Shown here piece after piece: positions 9,277 to 15,112 of a DNA stretch of 17,521 bases (positions are counted from its first letter, which is position 1; every line of letters begins with the position of its first letter). This stretch comes from CAYLSV01 sp964386435. GTDB lineage: Bacteria > Planctomycetota > Phycisphaerae > Tepidisphaerales > Tepidisphaeraceae. The notes under the pieces were generated by a model that did no database searches, was not told where the DNA came from, and saw only the letters and a program-made list of their open reading frames with translations. The stretch covers positions 1-17,521 of the forward strand of contig CAYLSV010000073.1 of NCBI GenBank assembly GCA_964386435.1. Reading direction: 5' to 3'. A program made the translations under genes and the position numbers.

Positions 9277-9843
9277 TCAGATCGGATTCTGCCCAACGAT
9301 CCATGTCCCCGCCACGGCCCGGCGTTGCAGCCAGCGGCGGGCGTCGCTGTCCGGCGGCGGCGTCGGCAGGGGCGTGACCATGAGCCGCAGGCCGAGACGG
9401 CGTTCGATCGCGGCGGCGGCGGCCAGGACGGCGTGTGGGTCGCCCCCGAACGTGATGAGTTCCGCCGCGGCGTCTTGCTCGACGAACAGCGCGGCCGTCA
9501 CGGCGGTTGCGTCCAGCGCCTCACGCAGCAGCACGCCCAAGCCCCCGACGTCGGCGAGCAGCAATGCCCGCAGCGGGGCAAGGGCCGGGTTGGCCTGATC
9601 CGGCTCGTACAGCACCCGGCCGCCGGCCCGCCGCTGCACGAGCAGGCCGTCGTCGACAAGCATGGTCAGCTCCCGCTTCACCTGCCCCAACGCCACGCCG
9701 CTCCGACGGGCCAGCTCCCGCAAGTGCAGCGGCGTGTCGGCCCGCAGCAGCAGCACGTCCAGCAGGCGCGGCTTGGCCGCCCCCAACACGCTGATCGCGC
9801 CCGTTCCCACTTTGCGCGCGCCGGAAGCCATGGGTGCCGCCAT
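9277..9843 (-). CDS. Winged-helix transcriptional regulator with degenerate nucleotidyltransferase (MNT) domain
   Basis: A 188-aa protein of the winged-helix plus minimal-nucleotidyltransferase type. Residues of about 18-85 form an ArsR-like winged helix (HLRELARRSGVALGQVKREL, then LVDDGLLVQRRAGGRVLYEPD). The following ANPALAPLRALLLADVGGLG block is the linker typical of wHTH-MNT fusions. The C-terminus keeps the expected elements (ALDATAVTAALF, then AAIERRLGLRLMVTP, then WIVGQNPI). The catalytic GSxARG...DxD motif of active nucleotidyltransferases is missing, and VEQDAAAELITFGGD stands in its place. It should therefore bind DNA but not transfer nucleotides; the domain may sense a ligand or mediate dimerisation. 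ATG at 9843 is used; an ATG four codons later is possible. The GHL6 gene follows after 42 nt, and no HEPN toxin partner is adjacent. Confidence 0.75.
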   Translation of the reverse strand: MAAPMASGARKVGTGAISVLGAAKPRLLDVLLLRADTPLHLRELARRSGVALGQVKRELTMLVDDGLLVQRRAGGRVLYEPDQANPALAPLRALLLADVGGLGVLLREALDATAVTAALFVEQDAAAELITFGGDPHAVLAAAAAIERRLGLRLMVTPLPTPPPDSDARRWLQRRAVAGTWIVGQNPI

Positions 9844-9849
9844 GCCCGT

Positions 9850-9855
9850 ACGCTA
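9850..9855 (-). promoter_or_regulatory. Candidate -10 box for a leaderless regulator transcript
   Basis: TAGCGT on the minus strand is followed by six bases and then the ATG of the regulator at 9843. There is no Shine-Dalgarno, so transcription would begin at or next to the start codon. No convincing -35 is seen. Confidence 0.3.
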
Positions 9856-9921
9856 CCTGCGCACAAGACCACGGACCAGCGGCGGGCGGTTGCCGCGACA
9901 ACTTTGCATCGGCCGATCGTG

Positions 9922-9938
9922 CCGCTTGGCACAAGCGG
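9922..9938. repeat. Operator-like dyad CCGCTTG-gca-CAAGCGG
   Basis: Perfect 7-bp arms around a 3-bp centre, about 80 bp upstream of the winged-helix regulator. Its size suits a dimeric winged-helix repressor, so autoregulation is a fair guess. No experimental link can be seen in sequence. Confidence 0.4.
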
Positions 9939-10036
9939 GCCGTGCGCTGCCGGCGCGCGCCGCTCGCGTGCCGCCCGTCGGCTCAGCCACCACATCTGGG
10001 AGGTCGGCACCTCCGTTGCTACAACAGGCGGCATGC

Positions 10037-10057
10037 ACCCCGGTCGAACGCCGGGGT
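10037..10057. repeat. Hairpin ACCCCGG / CCGGGGT before the Rep-like gene
   Basis: Perfect 7-bp arms with a 7-nt loop end 17 nt before the ATG at 10075, and the stem can be extended with a one-base bulge. It could act as an operator or as a leader hairpin that affects translation. It also lies inside the extra 14 codons if translation begins at the alternative ATG at 10033. Confidence 0.4.
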
Positions 10058-10074
10058 CATTGAAGTACCCGACG

Positions 10075-11103
10075 ATGGCCCAGCAAACCCACATCGTGCG
10101 CAGCGACGAGCCGGTGCGCGTCACCGTCGAACCGGCGTCCACCGGCCCGGTGTCGGCGGCCGGGGAAACGTGGTTTCGGCTGTTCCGCTCCCTGGTCCTG
10201 GGCGGCACCTGGGCCGAGCTGGGGCCGGCGTCGGCGAAGGTGCTCATCGTGCTGTGCGAGTGCGTCAACGACCAGCAGCGGCGGGATTCGGGCCGGTGGA
10301 TTGCGTGGCCGAGCGTCGCGACGATCGGCACCCGGGCCGGATTGCAACGGCGGGCCGTGCAGAAAGCGCTGGGCGACCTGGAAACCCGCGGCCTGCTCTC
10401 CCGCTGCCGCCGCCGCACCGCCCGTCGGGGTGATTATTCGAGCGAATTCGAGCTGCACCCGCCGCGGACCGACGGGGGCACCCCTGCGCACGAGGATGCG
10501 CACGGGGGAGCGCACCGCGAGACGCCCGCCCCGGCGTCCGTGGATGCGCCGCCCCCGCGCCCGCCGACGCGCCCCGGGGGCGTCCCACGCCGCGCCCGAC
10601 AGAGCAGGATGGGACCAAAGATAGATTTCACAGACGCCGCCGCCGCGTTGGGCGAGGCGGGCGTTGCCGACCCGGTCCGAAGCCGGCTGGTGGCAGAGCG
10701 GGAGCCGGAGGAGCTGCTGCTGCGTATCGGAGACTGGCAAACCCGCCGCCGATTGGGCCAAAAGCTCGGCCCCGCCTGGCTGGTGGCCAGCATCCGCGAC
10801 GGCTACGACCTGCATGACCAGACCCTCGCCGACCGCGCCCGCACCGACCGTCGGCGGGAAGCCGAGGCCCACCGTGCGGAGCAGAAGCAGCAGGCCGAGC
10901 GCGAGAAAGCCGAGATCGTCCGCGTCGCCGCCGAGGCCGAGCGACTGTTCGACGAGTTGTCTGACGAGGAGCTCGACCACTGGAAAGCTGCCGCGATCCG
11001 CGAGTTCGGCGGCGTTGCCCGCGGCCTGCACGATGCCGACCCTCGGCAGAGCACGCGCCTACGCCGCCTGGTGCTGGCCCAGTTGTCACGGACGCTCGCG
11101 TGA
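10075..11103 (+). CDS. Winged-helix Rep/DnaD-like protein of unknown function
   Basis: A 342-aa protein with three parts. Residues of about 46-128 form a winged helix (LGPASAKVLIVLCECVND, WPSVATIGTRAGLQRRAVQK, LGDLETRGLLSR), similar to the HTH_36-type domains of plasmid and phage replication initiators. Residues of about 129-178 are a Pro/Arg-rich disordered linker. The C-terminal part carries EPEELLLRIGDWQTRR...LGPAWLVASIRDGYD, reminiscent of the C-terminal block of Rep/DnaD-like proteins. It continues with a long charged coiled coil (about 255-300, rich in E, R, A, Q). ATG at 10075 is chosen because it precedes a plausible N-terminus (MAQQTHIVRS); an in-frame ATG at 10033 would add 14 residues across a hairpin. 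The family is only loosely recognised. A role in replication initiation or as a DNA-binding regulator is inference. No relaxase, integrase or partition gene is nearby. Confidence 0.7.
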   Translation: MAQQTHIVRSDEPVRVTVEPASTGPVSAAGETWFRLFRSLVLGGTWAELGPASAKVLIVLCECVNDQQRRDSGRWIAWPSVATIGTRAGLQRRAVQKALGDLETRGLLSRCRRRTARRGDYSSEFELHPPRTDGGTPAHEDAHGGAHRETPAPASVDAPPPRPPTRPGGVPRRARQSRMGPKIDFTDAAAALGEAGVADPVRSRLVAEREPEELLLRIGDWQTRRRLGQKLGPAWLVASIRDGYDLHDQTLADRARTDRRREAEAHRAEQKQQAEREKAEIVRVAAEAERLFDELSDEELDHWKAAAIREFGGVARGLHDADPRQSTRLRRLVLAQLSRTLA

Positions 11104-11113
11104 GGCGTAGGCT
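11083..11113 (+). promoter_or_regulatory. Candidate promoter for the MscS gene (leaderless)
   Basis: TTGTCA (11083-11088) and TAGGCT (11108-11113) are separated by 19 bp. The GTG start lies 5 nt after the second box and there is no Shine-Dalgarno. The first box is inside the 3' end of the upstream gene. The spacing is slightly long for a sigma-70 promoter. Confidence 0.3.
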
Positions 11114-11118
11114 CGGTT

Positions 11119-12159
11119 GTGCAGGATGCCGACCTTGTCGCGCCCGAGGTGGAGCCCGTGCCGCCACCGGCCGAGGTGCCGGCGGTGCCGGCGGACGACT
11201 TCACGCCGGCGCAGGACGTGACCGAGGGCGTGGAGAAGCTGCAGGAGACGGCCGGCGACTTTTACAACGCGCTGCCGAACATCGCCATCGCCATCGCGGT
11301 GGTGGCGGCGTTTGTGATGCTCGGGTGGGTGATCCGCTGGGCAGTCCGCAAGCTCAACGCCACGCGGGACCGGCCGATCGCGCTTGCGCTCGCGCTGGGG
11401 CGATTGGCCAGCGGGTTCTGCCTGATCCTGGGCCTGCTGGTGGCGGCGGTCATTGTTTTCCCGAACTTCACACCGACCAAGGTGCTCGAGCTACTGGGCT
11501 TTGGCAGCGTGGCGATCGGGTTCGCCTTCCGCGACGTGCTGCAGAACTACTTGGCGGGCATTTTGCTGCTGTTCACCCAGCCGTTCCGCATCGGCGACGC
11601 GATTATCGTCGGCAGCTTCGAGGGCGTGGTGCAGGACATCCAGACGCGGGCGACGTTCATCCGCACCTACGACGGCCGGCGGGTGGTCATCCCCAACGGC
11701 GAACTGTTTACCAGCAGCGTGACCGTCAACACGGCCTACCAGACCCGCCGGGTCGAGTATGACCTCGGCATCGGCTACGGCGACGACATCGGCGAGGCCA
11801 AACGGATTTTGATGGGCGTGATGCGCGACGACCCCACGGTGAACGACTCGCCGCCGCCGCAGGTGTTGGTGGTGGAGCTGGGCGGCGAAGCGGTGATGCT
11901 CCGGGCGCGGTGGTGGATCGATCCGCCGCAGGTCCGCGATCTGCTCGAAAGCCGCGACGCCGTCCTGCAGGAGGCCAAACAGCAGCTCACTGAGGCCGGT
12001 ATCGATCTGCCCTTCCCGACGCAGCAGATCCTGTTCCACGACCAGACCGAAGAGTACGACGGCGACCGCAACCGCCAACGCGAGGGCTGGCCCCGCCGCA
12101 CCGACGACCCCGACGACACCCGCCGCCACGGCAAGCGCCGCCCCACCCGTCCGGACTGA
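11119..12159 (+). CDS. MscS-family mechanosensitive ion channel
   Basis: A 346-aa small-conductance mechanosensitive channel that releases solutes on hypo-osmotic shock, acting as a heptamer in the inner membrane. A Pro/Glu-rich N-terminal stretch (1-45) precedes three membrane helices at about 53-74, 87-115 and 122-152. The third is the pore-lining helix, with GFGSVAIGFAFRDVLQNYLAG and the amphipathic continuation ILLLFTQPFRIGD. The beta domain follows (GVVQDIQTRATFIRTYDGRR, VVIPNGELFTSSV), then the alpha/beta domain ending near LPFPTQQILFHD. The last 35 residues are a highly charged tail. Start GTG at 11119, 15 nt after the Rep-like gene stop, without a Shine-Dalgarno; an ATG seven bases later is in another frame. 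The length is typical. Family assignment is secure; ion preference is not predictable. Confidence 0.95.
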   Translation: MQDADLVAPEVEPVPPPAEVPAVPADDFTPAQDVTEGVEKLQETAGDFYNALPNIAIAIAVVAAFVMLGWVIRWAVRKLNATRDRPIALALALGRLASGFCLILGLLVAAVIVFPNFTPTKVLELLGFGSVAIGFAFRDVLQNYLAGILLLFTQPFRIGDAIIVGSFEGVVQDIQTRATFIRTYDGRRVVIPNGELFTSSVTVNTAYQTRRVEYDLGIGYGDDIGEAKRILMGVMRDDPTVNDSPPPQVLVVELGGEAVMLRARWWIDPPQVRDLLESRDAVLQEAKQQLTEAGIDLPFPTQQILFHDQTEEYDGDRNRQREGWPRRTDDPDDTRRHGKRRPTRPD

Positions 12160-12242
12160 CAACGTGTGACACGAATGTCGCCCAAAAAGCTGGCCTCAAG
12201 GCATCATGTCGACGTGCCGATACCAGCAAGTGGGAGGCCTCC

Positions 12243-12506
12243 ATGACCCCAATCGACCCGAGCCATGCCGCCAACGCCGCGCACTCTGTGCTGCAAACCG
12301 CCGCCGTTCAGCGGCAGCAGGCTGCCCGCCTGCGACGGCTCAAACAGCAGCAGGAGGCGAGCAACGTCGAGGCCAGGCACGAGCCTCAAGCCGTCGCGGA
12401 GCTTGAGGCCGGTGATCCGACCACCGACGTCCCGCATCGCCCGGCCCCCGCCCCCAACCGCCGCGGCCGCGATGACGATGAGGATCACATCGACCTGCGG
12501 GCCTGA
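12243..12506 (+). CDS. Small hypothetical protein (87 aa)
   Basis: An 87-aa protein I do not recognise. It is preceded by one of the clearest ribosome binding sites in the window (GGGAGG at 12232-12237, 5 nt before ATG), which supports it as a real gene. Residues of about 8-50 are Ala/Gln/Arg-rich and helix-forming (SVLQTAAVQRQQAARLRRLK, then QQQEASNVEA), probably one amphipathic helix or short coiled coil. The remainder is Pro/Arg/Asp-rich and ends in a defined acidic motif, DDDEDHIDLRA. There is no signal peptide, membrane segment or Cys. It lies 83 nt after the MscS gene and ahead of a strong terminator, so it may be a separate small transcript or the last gene of that unit. Confidence 0.6.
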   Translation: MTPIDPSHAANAAHSVLQTAAVQRQQAARLRRLKQQQEASNVEARHEPQAVAELEAGDPTTDVPHRPAPAPNRRGRDDDEDHIDLRA

Positions 12507-12557
12507 AACAGGTTGACGCGACCCGGTGCGTGCGGCGCGACGAAGCAAACGTAAGAA

Positions 12558-12585
12558 CGCCGCCGCACCGTGGGGTGCGGCGGCG
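12558..12585. terminator. Strong hairpin terminator between convergent genes
   Basis: A perfect 12-bp stem (CGCCGCCGCACC with GGTGCGGCGGCG) closes a GTGG tetraloop. It lies between the end of the 87-aa gene (plus strand) and the end of the peroxiredoxin-like gene (minus strand). On the minus strand the stem is followed by TTCTTACGTTTG, a weak T-rich tail; on the plus strand no T tract follows. It probably serves both genes. Confidence 0.75.
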
Positions 12586-12611
12586 GGTGAACCGAGTGGC
12601 GGGTGAACGGT

Positions 12612-13223
12612 TTAGAACTTCACCGAGCAGCCGTAGGCCTTGGTTTCGGGGGTGCTAACGCTCTCGCCGGCGAGCAGTTCATCAAGGGCCTTGGCGACGT
12701 AGTTGTCGGCCTTGGCGACATCGGCGGGGTCGGTCGAGCGGATGCTGTCGATGGCCCCGGCATAGGCGAGGTTGCCGTCGGCGTCGATGATGTACATGTG
12801 GGGCGTGGTCTTCGCGTCGTACATCTTGCCCACGCCGCCGGCGCTGTCGTCCAGCAGCGGGCGGTCGATGCCCCACTCCTGGGCGATCTGGGCGTTCTCG
12901 CTCACGTCGCTGAAGTTCGAGCTATCAACGGCCAGCCAGACCACGCCCTTGTCGGCGTACTTGGCGGCCAGCTCATTCATGTCGCCGTTCTTGTAGTGCT
13001 TGACGACGAAGGGGCATTGGTCGTTGAACCACTCGAGCACGACGATCTTGCCCTTGTGCTCGGACAGATCGACCGGCTGGTTGTCCTGGTCCATGAGCGT
13101 GAAGTCGGGCGCCGGCTGGCCGATCTCGGCTTTGGGCGTGGGGGCGGCGGCGCCGGTGGCGATGAACGTGAGCCCGGCGGCAAGACCGAGGGCGGCGGTG
13201 GTGGCGAGGAGTTTGGTGAGCAT
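12612..13223 (-). CDS. Secreted peroxiredoxin / TlpA-like thioredoxin-fold protein
   Basis: A 203-aa exported thiol protein. Residues 1 to about 27 are a signal peptide (MLTKLLATTAALGLAAGLTF, cleavage likely near GAAA). The AhpC/TSA fold follows: GQPAPDFTLMDQDNQPVDLS, then KIVVLEWFNDQCPFVVKHY with the active Cys70, then GVVWLAVDSS, then TTPHMYIIDADGNLAYAG. The C-terminus KAYGCSVKF carries a second Cys (199) in the position I recall for the resolving Cys of this peroxiredoxin-like family. A single Cys in the NDQCPF motif instead of CxxC points to peroxidase-like chemistry and away from disulfide reduction by a classical TlpA. ATG at 13223 is chosen because it gives a proper signal peptide. It lies 46 nt downstream of the DsbD-N-like gene, implying an operon. 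Start and family are well supported; the exact reaction is inferred. Confidence 0.88.
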   Translation of the reverse strand: MLTKLLATTAALGLAAGLTFIATGAAAPTPKAEIGQPAPDFTLMDQDNQPVDLSEHKGKIVVLEWFNDQCPFVVKHYKNGDMNELAAKYADKGVVWLAVDSSNFSDVSENAQIAQEWGIDRPLLDDSAGGVGKMYDAKTTPHMYIIDADGNLAYAGAIDSIRSTDPADVAKADNYVAKALDELLAGESVSTPETKAYGCSVKF

Positions 13224-13269
13224 GGTGATCTCTCGGAAGGGAACAGGGGTCGCGGGCAGCCGAGCGTGC

Positions 13270-14121
13270 CTACTCGGCAACGGTATCCGCCTCGGCTTCA
13301 GCCGGTGCGGCCGCCAGCGGGACGGCGGTTTCGTAAGCTTGCTGTTGGTCCGCGGATGTCTCGATGACCAGCAGGCCGGGCAACATCTTCGGCGGTTCGG
13401 AGCCGGCGAAGGTGCGGTGCGTGATACGGACGACCTCCGACCGGCTGCCGAGCGGCTCGACGTCCACCGACTCCACGACCAGCCCGGCCACGGCCTCGGG
13501 GATGAAGGTGACGATGCGGGGGAAAGCTCCACCACGCCGCTGCAGGGTGATCTGGTTCGGCTCGGTCAGCTCCAAGTGTGTCGCAGCACCGGTCGTCATC
13601 ATGCCCAACCGCGACGCGGCCTCGGCGTTCATGGGTTCCGGCAAGGCGGCCAAGACCGTGCCCAGATCGACCACGTCGGCCGCCTCGGCAGGCAACGTCA
13701 GCGACCCCTCGGCCGAACCCGGCAGGCAGACGGCGTCGTCGCAGACAAGATAGTCGATGTCGGCTTCGATGGTGCCCGTAGTGGTGTCGGTTGGCGTGAT
13801 CCGGGTCAGGTAGGTGACGCTGCCCGAGTAGCCATAGCCGATGAGGCTGGCAGATTCGAAGACTTTGGGCGTCGGGTAGAGCAGCGGGCCGGCGGTCCAG
13901 CCGTTGGGGAGGGTCCATTCGACCTCCGGCGGGGCGCCGGAGTCGCCGGGGTTCTTCCAGTAGACGTGCCAGGTCGGGGCGAGGTCGAACCGGACGCCGA
14001 CGTAGAACGGCGTGTTCGGCTCGATCGGCGTCTGGTCGGCCACGAGCTTTACCTGCGCGACCTCCTCGGCCGGAGCTGGAGCCGCTTGGACGGCGAACGC
14101 GAACAGGCAGAACAGCCACAT
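13270..14121 (-). CDS. DsbD N-terminal-domain-like secreted protein (disulfide corrector type)
   Basis: A 283-aa protein resembling the periplasmic N-terminal domain of DsbD. Diagnostic stretches are HVYWKNPGDSGAPPEVEW (residues 52-69), LPNGWTAGPLLYPTPKVFE, IGYGYSGSVTYL and CDDAVCLPG with Cys127 and Cys132. In DsbD this domain passes electrons from the membrane domain to partner proteins. No membrane domain or thioredoxin domain follows here, and the remaining 150 residues form a second beta-rich part. The N-terminus MWLFCLFAFAVQAAPAPAEE looks like a short signal peptide but has no Arg or Lys before the hydrophobic core. ATG at 14121 is the only usable start, since no ATG, GTG or TTG lies upstream in frame. 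A peroxiredoxin-like gene follows 46 nt downstream and may be its redox partner. Confidence 0.8.
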   Translation of the reverse strand: MWLFCLFAFAVQAAPAPAEEVAQVKLVADQTPIEPNTPFYVGVRFDLAPTWHVYWKNPGDSGAPPEVEWTLPNGWTAGPLLYPTPKVFESASLIGYGYSGSVTYLTRITPTDTTTGTIEADIDYLVCDDAVCLPGSAEGSLTLPAEAADVVDLGTVLAALPEPMNAEAASRLGMMTTGAATHLELTEPNQITLQRRGGAFPRIVTFIPEAVAGLVVESVDVEPLGSRSEVVRITHRTFAGSEPPKMLPGLLVIETSADQQQAYETAVPLAAAPAEAEADTVAE

Positions 14122-14130
14122 ACACCCGGC

Positions 14131-14136
14131 ACGATA
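14131..14136 (-). promoter_or_regulatory. Candidate -10 box of the DsbD-N-like gene
   Basis: TATCGT on the minus strand lies 9 nt before the ATG at 14121. There is no Shine-Dalgarno, so a transcript with almost no leader would result. No clear -35 is visible. Confidence 0.3.
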
Positions 14137-14287
14137 CCGCCGCCGATCGCCGTTGGGAACGGCGAATTTGGACCAACCGACGATTGTTCGGGCCGTCGCA
14201 GGATGCCGTTAAGGTCGGGTTTTGTTGGCATCGGCCCCACCGGCGTCTATGGTTAGGCCGCCCCGCGGGCGTTTTTGGAGAGGACAC

Positions 14288-15025
14288 ATGACTGCCGCAT
14301 CGACCAGCCTCGGACTCACCGCGCTCGGCGCGGGGTCCGACGTGCGCGGCGCCGGCCTTGATCCGGTTGGCGTCGAGGACCATCAGTATGCCGCCTCCCT
14401 CGGGGGGAACGTGCTGGTGCTGAACAAGTTTTACCAGGCCGTCCGCATCATCAACGTGCGGCGGGCGTTCGGCATGCTCGCCAAGGGCATGGCCGAGGTC
14501 ATCCACATCGAAACCGACGACGCCGGCACCGTCAGCCGGTGGGAGAACCTCGACTTCGCCGATTGGGCCGATCTGTCGAAGCTCAAGGCCGAGTTCGAGC
14601 CGGACGGTTTTGATTGGATCCGCACGGTGCGGTTCACGATCGCGGTGCCGCGGATCATCCGGCTGTTGGGCTACGAGAAGATGCCGCGGCAGGAGGTGAA
14701 GTTCAACCGCCGCAACATCTTCGCCCGCGATGCCAACACGTGCCAGTACTGCGGCAAGCGGTTCCCCACCAGCGAATTGAGCCTCGACCACGTGCTGCCC
14801 CGCAGCCAGGACGGGCCGACGACGTGGGAGAACATCGTGGCCTGCTGCATCGCGTGCAACGTCAAAAAGGGCGGCCGCACGCCGGAGCAGGCGCGGATGA
14901 AGCTGATCAACGAACCCGTCAAGCCTAAGCGCAGCCCCGCCATCGCCGTCCGCCTCTCCGACAAGCGTTACCACTCGTGGAAGCAATTTCTCGATGAGGC
15001 GTACTGGACGGTGGAGTTGAGATAA
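14288..15025 (+). CDS. HNH endonuclease family protein
   Basis: A 245-aa HNH protein. The HNH/zinc module is in the C-terminal half: Cys152 and Cys155 (CQYCG), the catalytic LDHVLPRS motif (Asp167-His168), the WENIV motif with Asn182, then Cys187 and Cys190 (CIACN, Asn191) completing the zinc site. The N-terminal half has LVLNKFYQAVRIINVRRAF and FTIAVPRIIRLLGYEKMPRQ, which I recall as the conserved front part of a stand-alone HNH family found in planctomycetes, cyanobacteria and actinobacteria. It would be a metal-dependent nuclease; its biological role is unknown. No methylase, restriction subunit or recombinase is nearby, so nothing indicates a restriction or mobile system. ATG at 14288 has a good ribosome binding site (GGAGAGGA). 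It is divergent from the DsbD-N-like gene across 166 bp and convergent with the TetR gene. Confidence 0.9.
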   Translation: MTAASTSLGLTALGAGSDVRGAGLDPVGVEDHQYAASLGGNVLVLNKFYQAVRIINVRRAFGMLAKGMAEVIHIETDDAGTVSRWENLDFADWADLSKLKAEFEPDGFDWIRTVRFTIAVPRIIRLLGYEKMPRQEVKFNRRNIFARDANTCQYCGKRFPTSELSLDHVLPRSQDGPTTWENIVACCIACNVKKGGRTPEQARMKLINEPVKPKRSPAIAVRLSDKRYHSWKQFLDEAYWTVELR

Positions 15026-15044
15026 CGGAAGGAGGTGGTGGGAG

Positions 15045-15100
15045 GTAGGCGTTAGGTGTTGGGCCGGAACTCGATTTCGGACCTAACACCTAATCCCTGC
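15045..15100. repeat. Long imperfect hairpin built from a CCTAACACC-type repeat
   Basis: The left arm (15045-15065) pairs with the right arm (15080-15100). It has a perfect 9-bp core TTAGGTGTT/AACACCTAA (15052-15060 with 15085-15093), flanked by further pairs with a few G-U and mismatched positions. It begins about 20 nt after the HNH stop and overlaps the TetR stop codon, so it may terminate both convergent genes. No long T run follows. Confidence 0.6.
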
Positions 15101-15112
15101 GACCTAACACCT
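15080..15112. repeat. Direct repeat GACCTAACACCT, two copies
   Basis: Perfect 12-bp copies lie at 15080-15091 and 15101-15112, 21 bp apart, with an inverted degenerate copy around 15048-15063. The copies read through the TetR stop codon and encode its last residues (KVLGRRD). Confidence 0.7.

Larger units (their letters stand above)
9844..10074. promoter_or_regulatory. Divergent intergenic region with four inverted repeats
   Basis: This 231-bp spacer separates the minus-strand regulator from the plus-strand Rep-like gene. It contains the perfect palindrome ATCGGCCGAT (9908-9917), a 17-bp dyad with 7-bp arms (9922-9938), a dyad GGAGGT/ACCTCC (9999-10014) and a dyad ACCCCGG/CCGGGGT (10037-10057). 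Divergent promoters and operators are expected here. The repeat sequences differ from one another, so they are not iterons of one motif. Confidence 0.5.

Noticed and set aside
7606..11103. A plus-strand frame stays open for about 1165 codons across the GHL6 and regulator genes.
   Set aside because: Before 10075 it is antisense to two recognisable genes and its translation is a low-complexity Arg/Ala/Gly/Val-rich sequence with no domain. High GC removes stop codons. Only the part from 10075 is a gene.
12163..12173. Palindrome CGTGT-g-ACACG just after the MscS gene, as an operator.
   Set aside because: Five-bp arms in GC-rich DNA are expected by chance and no regulator is adjacent, so it is not listed as a feature.
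13298..14986. A 562-codon minus-strand open frame spanning the DsbD-N-like and HNH genes.
   Set aside because: It covers the HNH gene on the opposite strand and the DsbD-N-like gene in another frame; its translation is compositionally biased and matches nothing.
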